The notes below the pieces were generated by a model. The model did not search any database. It was not told where the DNA came from and saw nothing but the letters and a program-made list of their open reading frames with translations. A DNA stretch of 64,000 bases, from assembly GCA_031277855.1 (NCBI GenBank), contig JAITLO010000019.1:44759-108758 (forward strand), given 5' to 3'. Below, piece after piece: positions 27,980 to 36,313 of this stretch (its first letter is position 1; every line of letters begins with the position of its first letter). This DNA comes from Acidovorax sp. (GTDB lineage: Bacteria > Pseudomonadota > Gammaproteobacteria > Burkholderiales > Burkholderiaceae_C). A program made the position numbers and the translations under genes.

Positions 27980-28022
27980 GCCAGGGGCGCTACGGCTTGG
28001 CTTGTAGCGCGCTGTCCCTGGC
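27980..28022. terminator. Long hairpin between convergent genes
   Basis: GCCAGGG then GCGCTAC face GTAGCGC then CCCTGGC, giving two stacked 7-bp stems with a 5-base bulge and a 10-base loop. It lies between the convergent NlpC/P60 and DUF1266 genes. No T run follows on either strand, so termination is inferred from position only. Confidence 0.5.
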
Positions 28023-28056
28023 CTGTGCTGCACCGGAGCGCATGGCATACAAGGGG

Positions 28057-28785
28057 CTATATCAGCGGCTGCTGCCAAGGCATGGCATGCCAGGGGTGTT
28101 TTTCTTCACCCACCCACTGCGCCACATCGTCCTCGCTGAACAGCTTGCCCAGCACATCGGCACGACCCTGGGCCAGCCATTGCGCACGGCCACGGGCGTA
28201 GGCGCTGCCAAAGTCCTGCCAGCTGCCAAAGCATTCCTGGGCGCGCTGGGCGTTGAGCAGCAGGATGTGCAGATGGGCCTCGTCCGACAACAGGTTCAGC
28301 ATGCGCGCGCTGCGCACAAAAAAGGCCACGCGGGCGCAGGCAAAAGCCATGGCAGCGCGCAAATCGTCTGTGCGGTGGGGGCGCTGCAGGTCCAGCATGA
28401 ACCAGCGCTGGCGCAGGGCATCGGGCAGCTGCTGTTGGGCATGGCTGTCGATGAGGTCGGTGGGCAGGCCCAGGTGGTGCAGCACCTGGGGGCGCAACTG
28501 CTGGGTGAGTGCGTCGTCAGCGCCGGAAATCGAGCCGGAAAAGCCGTCCTGTATGGCGTGGAAGGCCATGGGGTGGGCCAGGGCCAGGGCCCAGTTCAGT
28601 GCGTCGCTGCCGGTGCTGTAGCTGCTGATGTCGCCGCGTCGCTGGGCCTGTCTGACCTCGCGCCAATTTTTGCGTATCACCCAGAACATGCCCAGCAGGG
28701 CCAGGCTGCCCAGCAGCCAGTGGATGCGCATCAGTCCGTAGATGGCTGCAAAAGGCAGCAGCACGATGAAAAGGGACTTGATCAC
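28057..28785 (-). CDS. DUF1266 domain protein with N-terminal membrane segment
   Basis: A 242-residue protein. Residues 1-35 hold two short hydrophobic stretches (KSLFIVLLPFAAIYGLM and HWLLGSLALLGMFWVI), and the C-terminal half matches the DUF1266 pattern: an aspartate-rich start of helix (DLRAAMAFACARVAFFVRSA), SDEAHLHILLLNAQRAQECF, then SWQDFGSAYARGRAQWLAQG. The start is a GTG at 28785 that overlaps the stop of the PcfJ-like gene by four bases (GTGA), which decides the start. Function unknown. Third gene of a leftward three-gene module. Confidence 0.75.
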   Translation of the reverse strand: MIKSLFIVLLPFAAIYGLMRIHWLLGSLALLGMFWVIRKNWREVRQAQRRGDISSYSTGSDALNWALALAHPMAFHAIQDGFSGSISGADDALTQQLRPQVLHHLGLPTDLIDSHAQQQLPDALRQRWFMLDLQRPHRTDDLRAAMAFACARVAFFVRSARMLNLLSDEAHLHILLLNAQRAQECFGSWQDFGSAYARGRAQWLAQGRADVLGKLFSEDDVAQWVGEEKHPWHAMPWQQPLI

Positions 28786-29960
28786 AGAGCGACTCCTGCG
28801 CGGGTGATGCCGCGGCGTTTGGCTTGCTCCAGCGCATGCTGCTGGGCCGGGGTCTTGGGCATGCGCTCCAGGCCTTCGGCACCCACGCTGTCCTTGCGGG
28901 CAAGAGCCATCCATTGCACCAGTGGAGAGCGCAGCATGCCCAGGTCCAGCAGATCAGGGTGTTGCTGCAGCAGCCACAGCTGCTCGGCTTCGCTGTGCAT
29001 ATCTGCGGCGGCACACCAGGGTGTGCGTGCGGCATCGGCAGCCAGCAAATGGGCCGGGCGGCGCACAATGCCCATGGCCAGGGCGTCGTGGGGCACCACA
29101 TCGTTCAGCGGCAGATGGTTGAGCAAGGCCACCACATCGGCCGCATAGCGGGCAATCGGCGGGCGGTTTTGTTTGCCCTTGATTTGCTCAATCTGCAGCA
29201 AGCCGCCTTCCTTGAGATAGGCATTGACCGTGATGCGTGGCTGGGCCGATCCCGTGCGGTAGCTGAACAGGCGCATACGGCCTTTTTCGCAGGCCTCGGC
29301 ATAGTGCTCGCCATAGCCGCCGGAAAAGCGCTGGCGGTCGGCAAACTGCCCCACGCAGTGGCCCATCATCTGGCTCTCGTAGGCCATTTCCTGGCGCAGC
29401 GTGGTGCTTGCACCGTCAAACTCCACAAACGTGCCGTGCTGGCCGCGCAGCAGGCCATGCACGGCGCTGGGGCTGTGCTCCACCCGGCCGCTGTTTTGCT
29501 TTTTCTCGAAGGCCAGATGCTCCAGCGTCCAGCGCGCCAGGGCCTGGGGGGCATTCACGCGCTGCAGCTTGCCCTCCAGCGAGGTGCCCTTGCGGGTGGA
29601 GAGAAACTCCACCAGCCGGGTCTCCAGCGCCAGCACTTCGGGGGCGTCAGCGTCTACCCACCACAGTGCAGGCAGGTCAAAGCCTGCGGCCTGCTTGGCC
29701 AGTCGTGCCAGCGCCCATTCGGGTGCGGGTTTTCGGCCCTGCAGCTGCTGCAGGGTTTGCGTGTCGGCAATGGGTTGCACGGCCGGTGGCTCGGCCTGCA
29801 CATTGCCGATCACATGGCGGCAGAAGTGGTTGGCCAGCCAGGCAGCCACATCGGGGGCATCGCCGCGCTCTGCACTGCGGGCCTGTATGCGCTCCTTGAT
29901 GGCCGGGGCATTGACCACGTCGCGCGCCTTGTAGGCGCTGGCAGTCGATGGTGTGTGCAT
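28782..29960 (-). CDS. PcfJ-like domain protein
   Basis: A 392-residue soluble protein. Residues about 200-290 match the PcfJ-like pattern: MAYESQMMGHCVGQFADRQ, then EKGRMRLFSYRTGSAQPRIT and LLQIEQIKGKQNRPP, that is H-C-V-G, a glycine-rich turn, FS-R, and a K-x-N. PcfJ was named from an enterococcal conjugative plasmid and its activity is unknown. The N-terminal 200 residues are helical and unassigned. The start at 29960 lies eight bases after the TPR-gene stop, and the end overlaps the DUF1266 start, so the three genes are tightly linked. Confidence 0.7.
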   Translation of the reverse strand: MHTPSTASAYKARDVVNAPAIKERIQARSAERGDAPDVAAWLANHFCRHVIGNVQAEPPAVQPIADTQTLQQLQGRKPAPEWALARLAKQAAGFDLPALWWVDADAPEVLALETRLVEFLSTRKGTSLEGKLQRVNAPQALARWTLEHLAFEKKQNSGRVEHSPSAVHGLLRGQHGTFVEFDGASTTLRQEMAYESQMMGHCVGQFADRQRFSGGYGEHYAEACEKGRMRLFSYRTGSAQPRITVNAYLKEGGLLQIEQIKGKQNRPPIARYAADVVALLNHLPLNDVVPHDALAMGIVRRPAHLLAADAARTPWCAAADMHSEAEQLWLLQQHPDLLDLGMLRSPLVQWMALARKDSVGAEGLERMPKTPAQQHALEQAKRRGITRAGVAL

Positions 29961-29968
29961 GGCCTGGC

Positions 29969-32284
29969 TCACCAGAATTTCCACCACGGCTTGCTGCTGG
30001 CTGCGGGCTGGTCGCGCTCGGCCAGCAGGCGCTGGGCGCGTTCCAGGCCTTCGTGGGCCATGCGGTGTTCGGCCTCGTTGTCGTTCTTGCCCAGATTGCC
30101 TACGGCCTCCTGGTGCATGGCCACGCATTCCTCCAGTAGCTCGGGATAGGCTTCGAGCGCACAGCCCAGACGGCGCAGGGCATAGCTTTCCTTGAGGGCG
30201 CGCACCTCTTGCTGGTAGGCACGCAGCCGGGGCAGTACCTGCTCCGGGCGAAAGACCGAGAAGAAGTCCAGCATGGACATCAGCGCGGCCAGGTAGCGGC
30301 GGCGCTGGTCGCGCTGGTCTTCCTCGTCCAGCTCCTCAAACCACTGGTCCAGGCGCTCCAGCCAGATGCTGATCTCATCGCCACGGTCCAGCTTGTAGAG
30401 CGACATGGCGATGGTGGAAAAGTAATTCGCCGGGTCATGGCGGCCATAGCCATGGCGCTGCACAAAGTGCCACAGGCGCTCGGCCTCGGCCACGATGGCG
30501 GTGTCGTCGTCCTTGCCGATGGCGCACCACAGCAGACCATCCTGATGCTCGGCAAACGGGCTGCTGGCCAGTCCCTTGTGGTGCAGGGCGGCTGCTTCGT
30601 CATAGCGGTCGGCAAAGCGGTATTTGATGGCCAGGTTGTTGCACAGCATGGAGTAGACATGCAAGTCCGCATCCTTGAAGCGGCCCTGGCCTGTGGCCCA
30701 GAACTGCTCGAAGCGTTCCAGGCCCTGCTCGTAATAGCGGATCACCAGCGGAAGCAGTACTTCGTCCGCCGGCACTTTCTTTTTGCCGCCCATGAGGGGG
30801 GCCAGATCGTCGGCATCGTCCAGGGTCACGCCGGTGCCATAGCACCAGTGGCCGCCCAGGGCGTTGGGGAAGGGGCGGGCCAGGGCTTCTTCCAGCGGCA
30901 GGGCAGCAAAGCGCGCAGCCCAGAGCTTGGGCAGCTTGTCGCTGTCGGCCCATTCGGGATGGCGCCCCACGGATTGCTCCAGCAGCGGCAAGGCCTGCTG
31001 CATCTGGCGTTTGGCGGCATGGCGCAGACCCAGCATGAGGGCCAGCAGGTCGCTGTCCGGCTCGCGGCTGCGCACAAAGTCCAGGTAAAAATCCGCCGAC
31101 TCGAGGGGCATGGCGCCCGGCTCCTGGGCCAGCATCTGGCGCATGTCTTCATCTTCCCGGGCGCAGGCCAGAATCACCGCCCAGGTGGTGGCATGTGCAC
31201 TGTCCGGGGCAAAGCGTTCCTGGGCCAGTTGGCAGCCTCGTTGGGCCGACCCCGGGCGGGCATGGAGCACGCTTTCCAGCGCCAGTGCCGCTGCCTGGTC
31301 CATGTGGCCGGCTTGCACCAGCCAGTCCAGCCGCAGTGCGCCAAAGGCATCACCGTGGTCATCGGTCAGGCCGAAGTGGCCTTGCGGCGACAGCTGCACC
31401 GCAGCGTCCAGCTGACCGGCTTGCGCACAGGCCTGGGCCTGCAGGCGCGCTATGCGCACCTTGCGGTGGGCGCGCACAGCCTGCGAAGGGGCGGGCTGCT
31501 CGTCACGGGCCAGCTGTTTTTCGCAGGCCATCAGCAGCGCAGGCAGGCTGGAGGCGACGATGGGCAGCACGCGATCGGCCAGCTCCATCCACTGCTCAAA
31601 GTCCACGCCTTGTTCGGGGCCGGCATCGCGCAGCCGGTCGATGGCGGCTTGCACATGGCGGGTGGCATGGCTGCCATCGCCACGGCGCTGGTCCAGCTCG
31701 GCCTTGCGTACCAGGGCCATGGCGTCCAGATAGGCTGCGCGGTCTTCGTTGTCGGGATCGGCGCGTTCCTGGGCACGTTCCAGGTCCACGCCTTGTGCGG
31801 CAATTTCCCAGGCCTGGGCCTTGTGGGCCATCCAGTGCCAGCCCTGCCAGTAGCCGCTGGCGTCCACGCTGTCAGGCAAAGCCGCCAGGGCCTGGGCCGT
31901 GGGCAGCAGCAGGGTCACAGCCGAATCCCGGTCAAAGTCCAGACGGCTTTGGATATCGCTGAGCGCAATGCGTGCCTGGGCATCGGCAGGGTGGCGCTCA
32001 TCGCCTTGCCATGCGGCTTGGCGGTGGGTCTGCAAAAAAGCGTTGGCGGTTGCGGGCTGCTCCAGCATCAGCCAGAAGTCGTGCACACGCTCCAGCTCCG
32101 TCACCGTGGTGGGGGCAAAGCTTTGCTGTGCCATCAGCTCCACCACGGCGGCGATGCGGTCGGCATGGGCAATGGTGGTGCTGGATTCGTCGTGGAGCAG
32201 CTCGTGGGCCTGTTCCAGAAATGCGTGCAGAGCGTCGCCCTGCAGCGCGGAGGCCTGTGCCGCCGCGGAGCGTGGTGAATGCAT
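29969..32284 (-). CDS. Large TPR-like repeat protein of unknown function
   Basis: A 771-residue protein with no signal peptide and helix-rich sequence throughout, including TPR-like units such as YSMLCNNLAIKYRFADRYDE and AAALHHKGLASSPFAEHQDG. The C-terminus is unusual: SSKPWWKFW, a cluster of aromatic and basic residues. No enzymatic motif was found. The start MHSPRSAAAQ at 32284 is chosen over an upstream open extension that lacks coding character. First gene of a leftward module with PcfJ-like and DUF1266 genes. In E. coli, DUF1266 proteins (YbeU/YbeR) also lie near repeat proteins, so the association may be meaningful. Confidence 0.7.
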   Translation of the reverse strand: MHSPRSAAAQASALQGDALHAFLEQAHELLHDESSTTIAHADRIAAVVELMAQQSFAPTTVTELERVHDFWLMLEQPATANAFLQTHRQAAWQGDERHPADAQARIALSDIQSRLDFDRDSAVTLLLPTAQALAALPDSVDASGYWQGWHWMAHKAQAWEIAAQGVDLERAQERADPDNEDRAAYLDAMALVRKAELDQRRGDGSHATRHVQAAIDRLRDAGPEQGVDFEQWMELADRVLPIVASSLPALLMACEKQLARDEQPAPSQAVRAHRKVRIARLQAQACAQAGQLDAAVQLSPQGHFGLTDDHGDAFGALRLDWLVQAGHMDQAAALALESVLHARPGSAQRGCQLAQERFAPDSAHATTWAVILACAREDEDMRQMLAQEPGAMPLESADFYLDFVRSREPDSDLLALMLGLRHAAKRQMQQALPLLEQSVGRHPEWADSDKLPKLWAARFAALPLEEALARPFPNALGGHWCYGTGVTLDDADDLAPLMGGKKKVPADEVLLPLVIRYYEQGLERFEQFWATGQGRFKDADLHVYSMLCNNLAIKYRFADRYDEAAALHHKGLASSPFAEHQDGLLWCAIGKDDDTAIVAEAERLWHFVQRHGYGRHDPANYFSTIAMSLYKLDRGDEISIWLERLDQWFEELDEEDQRDQRRRYLAALMSMLDFFSVFRPEQVLPRLRAYQQEVRALKESYALRRLGCALEAYPELLEECVAMHQEAVGNLGKNDNEAEHRMAHEGLERAQRLLAERDQPAASSKPWWKFW

Positions 32285-32557
32285 GGTGAATGCCGAGAAA
32301 GTGGGCGTGCCAGCCCTGAAAAAAAGGGCTTGTGGCCCCCAAACAGCCCGCATCCTAGCGGGAGCCATAGGGAGGCCACAGCGCTCTTGCTGATTTTCAC
32401 ATTCTGTTGCAAACAAGGGCGGGACAGCGCAATGCGAACAAGCCAACACCATCTTTGCCAGGCAATGCCTGGGTGAAAAGCGGGCGCTTGCTTGGTGTGT
32501 GCCCCGGCTTGGTGCCCGCTGGAATGCCGGCACAAAGGCCTGCAAAGGCCTGCGCTC

Positions 32558-33211
32558 TCAGTCGGCGGTGCGGAGCGTGGCCAGTCGGGTGGTGGCCTGG
32601 GCCAGGGCCGTGATGGTGGCCCAGTCGCCATGGGCCAGGGCCGCACGTGGCGCCAGCCAGGAGCCACCGACCAGGGCCACATTGGGCAGGGCCAGATAGT
32701 CCATGGCATTGGCGGCCGTGAGCCCGCCCGTGGGGCAAAAGCGCAGGTCTGCCAAGGGGGCTGCCAATGCCTGCAGAAAGCCCAGGCCACCGGCTTGCTC
32801 GGCCGGAAACAGCTTGAGCAGGCCAAAGCCATGCTCGCGCGCGGCCAGGGCCTCGCTGGCCGTCATCACGCCGGGGATAAAGGGCAGAGAGCCAGCAGCG
32901 GCTGCGGCCAGCAGGCCGGGGCCTGCCCCGGGCGAAAGTGCAAAGCGTGCCCCGGCATCGCCCACACGGCGCAAATCCTGGGCGTCCAGCACCGTGCCAG
33001 CACCTACGCACATTTGCGGCACGGCGTGGGCCACGGCGCTGATGGCATCCAGCGCCACCGGTGTGCGCAGCGTGATTTCCATGGCATCCACACCACCGGC
33101 GAGCAAGGCCTGGGCCAGGGGCACGGCTTGGGCCAGATGGTCGATGACGATGACGGGCAGCACCCGGGTGTGGAAGGAAGGGAGGGCGGTCGCAGAGCTG
33201 GGGCTGTTCAT
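32558..33211 (-). CDS. eda: 2-dehydro-3-deoxy-phosphogluconate aldolase (KDPG/KHG aldolase)
   Basis: A 217-residue class I aldolase that splits KDPG to pyruvate and glyceraldehyde 3-phosphate. The family glutamate is in AMEITLRTPVALDAI, and the Schiff-base lysine is in GLLKLFPAEQAGG. GAGTVLDAQDL and FCPTGGLTAANAMDYL complete the phosphate-binding face. Its start overlaps the kdgK stop by four bases (ATGA), implying coupled translation. It is the last gene of ridA-kdgK-eda and provides the final step of the pathway proposed for the 32.5-44 kb cluster. Confidence 0.93.
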   Translation of the reverse strand: MNSPSSATALPSFHTRVLPVIVIDHLAQAVPLAQALLAGGVDAMEITLRTPVALDAISAVAHAVPQMCVGAGTVLDAQDLRRVGDAGARFALSPGAGPGLLAAAAAGSLPFIPGVMTASEALAAREHGFGLLKLFPAEQAGGLGFLQALAAPLADLRFCPTGGLTAANAMDYLALPNVALVGGSWLAPRAALAHGDWATITALAQATTRLATLRTAD

Positions 33212-34185
33212 GCCAGGGCCTCCTGAACCAGTGCTGCATTCACCTGGGCGGCATAGGGCAGCGGGGCCACGGCGCCAAAGCCTTGCACGGCAAGGGATGC
33301 CGCAGTGTTGGCGTAGCGTGCGGCGGTGGCGAGGTCGTTGCCCAGGGCCAGGCGGGCCAGCAGATTGCCGTCGAAGCAATCACCAGCGCCTGTTGCGTCG
33401 GTAAGGGCCACGGGCCGGCCCGCGATGCGGGTGCTGGTGTGGTGGTTTTCATCCAGTCTCGTGCTGACCATGCAACCCTCGGCGCCCAGCTTGAGGACCA
33501 CGGTGGCGGCGCCGTGGGCATGGCTCCAGGCAATGATGTCTTGCGCTGCGGTCAGCCCGGTCAGCGCCACCATGTCTTCCAGGCTGGGCAGAAAGATGTC
33601 GCACAGCGACACCGCATGGGCGATGCAGGCGCGGGCCCGTTCCAGCGGCCAGAGCTTGAGGCGCAGATTGGAGTCCAGTGCAATCTGCGCCCCTGCGGCG
33701 CGGGCCATGCGCATGGCGGCAAATGCCGTGTCGCAGGCCGTGGGCGAGATGGCCAGCGAAATGCCCGAGACCATGAACAGCCGGCAGTCCTGCAGCAGCT
33801 GCAAGGCGGGAGAAGATTCGACCCAGGCCGGCGTCATATGGCTGGCGGCAGAGCCGGCGCGCAAATAGCTGAACTGGTGGCCTGCCTCGCCATGGGTCAC
33901 AAAGTACATGCCTGTGGACTGGTGGGCATCGCGTTGCACGGCCGTGTGGTCCACGCCTTCACGCTGCCACAGTGCCAGCAGGGCATCGCCAAAAGTGTCC
34001 TGGCCCACGCGGGTCAGATAGGCCGTACGTGCGCCTGCACGTGCCGCGGCAATGGCGGCATTGCTGGTGTCGCCGCCAAAGCCTTGCAGATACTCGGGCT
34101 GGCCCGCATGGGTCTGGTTGAACTCGATCAAGGCCTCGCCCAGTGTGACCAGATCCCATGTTTTGGAGTGTGTGCCGTGCTGCAT
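33208..34185 (-). CDS. kdgK: PfkB-family sugar kinase, probably 2-keto-3-deoxygluconate kinase
   Basis: A 325-residue ribokinase-fold kinase. The N-terminal motif GGDTSNAAIAAARAGARTAY and the C-terminal catalytic motif TDATGAGDCFDGNLLARLA (catalytic Asp in GAGD) are standard. The KDG-kinase assignment comes from the N-terminus LVTLGEALIEFNQ and from the neighbouring KDPG aldolase, whose substrate it would make. Other PfkB substrates are possible. Start at 34185, 11 bases after the ridA stop. Confidence 0.85.
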   Translation of the reverse strand: MQHGTHSKTWDLVTLGEALIEFNQTHAGQPEYLQGFGGDTSNAAIAAARAGARTAYLTRVGQDTFGDALLALWQREGVDHTAVQRDAHQSTGMYFVTHGEAGHQFSYLRAGSAASHMTPAWVESSPALQLLQDCRLFMVSGISLAISPTACDTAFAAMRMARAAGAQIALDSNLRLKLWPLERARACIAHAVSLCDIFLPSLEDMVALTGLTAAQDIIAWSHAHGAATVVLKLGAEGCMVSTRLDENHHTSTRIAGRPVALTDATGAGDCFDGNLLARLALGNDLATAARYANTAASLAVQGFGAVAPLPYAAQVNAALVQEALA

Positions 34186-34196
34186 GGCGTGGCCAC

Positions 34197-34589
34197 TCAG
34201 TTGCGGGGCTTGTAGGCCGTGACGTCGATCTCGACCTTGGCGTCGATCATCAACAGCGATTGCACCGTGGAACGCGCGGGGCGGTGGTCGCCAAAGCACT
34301 CCATATAGACGCGGTTGAAGCTGCCGAAGTCGCGGGCATCGGCCAGCCAGACGCTGACCTTGGCCACATCTTCCAGCGTGCAATCGGCCAGGGCCAGCGC
34401 GGCCTTGACGCGTTCAAACACCTGGCGTGTCTGGGCCTCGATGCCGCCCGTGATGACCTCGCCCTGGTCGTTGGTGGGCACCTGGCCCGAGACAAACACA
34501 AAGTCCCCGGCGCGCGTGGCCGGAGACAGGGGGCGGGCCTGACGGTCCGAGGCCAGCGGCGATTGACCCAGCATTTTCACTTTCGACAT
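34197..34589 (-). CDS. RidA family enamine/imine deaminase
   Basis: A 130-residue RidA (YjgF/YER057c) protein. LSPATRAGDFVFVSGQVPTN supplies the family start, and the conserved arginine lies in DHRPARSTVQSLLMIDAKVE. RidA proteins hydrolyse reactive enamines released by PLP-dependent dehydratases, so the gene fits with the ammonia-lyase at 40325 in the same cluster. The start at 34589 is chosen over ATG 34595 because AGGAG then has a proper 6-base spacing. First gene of the leftward operon; its promoter region carries two putative operators. Confidence 0.9.
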   Translation of the reverse strand: MSKVKMLGQSPLASDRQARPLSPATRAGDFVFVSGQVPTNDQGEVITGGIEAQTRQVFERVKAALALADCTLEDVAKVSVWLADARDFGSFNRVYMECFGDHRPARSTVQSLLMIDAKVEIDVTAYKPRN

Positions 34590-34603
34590 GCTCATCTCCT
34601 TTT

Positions 34604-34616
34604 GTAATGTTATTAC
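34604..34616. promoter_or_regulatory. Putative RpiR-type operator, site 1
   Basis: GTAAT-GTT-ATTAC, a perfect 5-bp inverted repeat with a 3-base spacer, 15 bases upstream of ridA. An identical-pattern site lies 73 bp away near the opposite gene, and an RpiR regulator is encoded in the cluster. Confidence 0.6.
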
Positions 34617-34676
34617 TCAAAAAATACAGGAAAACCCTGTTATTTACAAAACAAACCATGAAATACGATTTGCGAT

Positions 34677-34689
34677 GTAATTTTATTAC
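34677..34689. promoter_or_regulatory. Putative RpiR-type operator, site 2
   Basis: GTAAT-TTT-ATTAC, 15 bases upstream of the ABC substrate-binding protein start codon. Both sites are followed by CTCAAA, and their placement relative to the two divergent start codons is symmetrical, as expected if one regulator controls both operons. Confidence 0.6.
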
Positions 34690-34703
34690 TCAAAGAGGAC
34701 GCG

Positions 34704-36293
34704 ATGCAAACGAAAAAAACCAGCCAGTCTTTGCTGCCAGCCCAGAGCCTGGTCTTGATGCGGCGTGATCTGCTGGGGCTTGCCGCAGCATCGACGGCCT
34801 GGTGGTGTGGCATGGGGCCAGCGCAGGCACAGCAGCGGGGCGGGGCCGTGAACCTGGCCATGATTGGCGAGCCCCAGGGTCTGGACCCCATGGTGTCCAC
34901 GGCCGATCTGGTGGGCACGGTGATGCAGCATGTGTACGAGCCGCTCTACACCTTTGATGGCCAGTGGGCGATTGCACCCATGCTGGCCGAGGCCTTGCCC
35001 ACCGTGTCCAAGGACGGGCTGCGCTACCAGATCGCCCTGCGCAAGGGCGTGAAGCTGCACAACGGCCGCGAGCTGAATGCCGAGGATGTGCTGGCCTCGC
35101 TGCGCCGCTGGATGGAGGTGTCCCCGCGTGGCAAGGCCGTGGCCAAGGAGGTGGAGGCATTGACGGCCAGCGGGCCGCTGGCGATTGAGATCAAGCTCAA
35201 GGCACCTTATGCACCGCTGCTGGCACAGCTGGCCCTGCCCACAGGCATGGCGGCCATCATGGCCAAGGAAAGCCTGGCTCCCCAGATCAAAGAGTTCATA
35301 GGCACGGGGCCTTACAAGCTCAAGGAACGCCGGCCCGACCAGTTCATCGTGCTGGTACGCCATGAAAGCTATAGCGCCCGCAAAGAGGCTGCCAGCGGCT
35401 ATGCAGGCAAGCGCGAGGCGCTGATCGACGAGCTGCGCTTTGTGCCTGTGCCCAATGCCAACACCCGCATCGAGGGGGCACTGTCCGGCCAGTTTCACTA
35501 TGCCGATCTGCTGCCGGTGGAGGCCGCAGGCCGCGTGGACAAGGGCGCACCGGCCGTGGTGCCCATCGTCACGCCGAATTTTGGTTTCCCCTACATCGTG
35601 CTCAACACCCAGGAAGGGGTGTTGGCCCAGACCGCACTGCGCCAGGCCGTGCAGACCGCCACGGGCCAGGCCGAGCTGATGGCTGCCGGTTTTGGCAATC
35701 CGCGCTTTTTCACGGCCGAGCCCAACTTCTTTCCCAAGGGCACGCCTTTTTACGCCGATGCCGGGGCCAAGCAATACAACCAGCGCAACCCGCAGTCGGC
35801 CAAGGACCAGGCGGCCAAGGCCGGCTACAAGGGACAGCCGCTGCGCATCATGGTCAGCCGGCAATACGAGTTTCACTACAACATCGCCCTGGTGCTGAAC
35901 GAGCAGCTGAAAAAAGCCGGCTTCAAGACCGAGATGCAGGTGGTGGACTGGGCCACGCTGGTGCAGCGCCGCAACGACGCCAAGCTCTGGGATTTGTTCA
36001 TCACCCACTCGGGGGTGTTTCCCGAGCCCATGCTCTCGCCGCCCCAACTGGGTGAGGGCGCGCCCGGGGGCTGGGACACAGCGGCCAAGAAAGCGGCGCT
36101 GACGAGCTTCAACCAGGAGAGCGATCCCGCCAAGCGTGGCGCCCTGTGGGGCCGTGTGCAGCAGCTGGTGTATGACGAGGTGCCCTTTATCGAGGTGGGC
36201 AAGTTCAACAGCCTCTCGGCGCGCTCGGCCAAGCTGCAGGGCTATACGCCTTTGTTCTGGCCCTTCTTCTGGAACACCAGTCTCGCCAAGTAG
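34704..36293 (+). CDS. ABC transporter substrate-binding protein, family 5 (peptide/oligosaccharide type)
   Basis: A 529-residue periplasmic binding protein. The N-terminus MQTKKTSQSLLPAQSLVLMR precedes a twin-arginine-like RRDLLGLAAAS signal ending AQAQQ. The mature protein shows the SBP family 5 pattern LDPMVSTADLVGTVMQHVYE and RKGVKLHNGRELNAEDVLAS. Family 5 includes dipeptide, opine, nickel and chito-oligosaccharide binders, so the ligand cannot be read directly. GAGG precedes the ATG. First gene of a rightward operon with two permeases and two ATPases, under a putative RpiR operator. Confidence 0.92.
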   Translation: MQTKKTSQSLLPAQSLVLMRRDLLGLAAASTAWWCGMGPAQAQQRGGAVNLAMIGEPQGLDPMVSTADLVGTVMQHVYEPLYTFDGQWAIAPMLAEALPTVSKDGLRYQIALRKGVKLHNGRELNAEDVLASLRRWMEVSPRGKAVAKEVEALTASGPLAIEIKLKAPYAPLLAQLALPTGMAAIMAKESLAPQIKEFIGTGPYKLKERRPDQFIVLVRHESYSARKEAASGYAGKREALIDELRFVPVPNANTRIEGALSGQFHYADLLPVEAAGRVDKGAPAVVPIVTPNFGFPYIVLNTQEGVLAQTALRQAVQTATGQAELMAAGFGNPRFFTAEPNFFPKGTPFYADAGAKQYNQRNPQSAKDQAAKAGYKGQPLRIMVSRQYEFHYNIALVLNEQLKKAGFKTEMQVVDWATLVQRRNDAKLWDLFITHSGVFPEPMLSPPQLGEGAPGGWDTAAKKAALTSFNQESDPAKRGALWGRVQQLVYDEVPFIEVGKFNSLSARSAKLQGYTPLFWPFFWNTSLAK

Positions 36294-36313
36294 GCGGTCA
36301 CCGTCAGGGGAAT

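Noticed and set aside
30209..32278. A long + strand open frame across the TPR gene
   Set aside because: The leftward TPR protein ends exactly at the PcfJ-like start and has normal amino-acid composition; the + frame has none of these.
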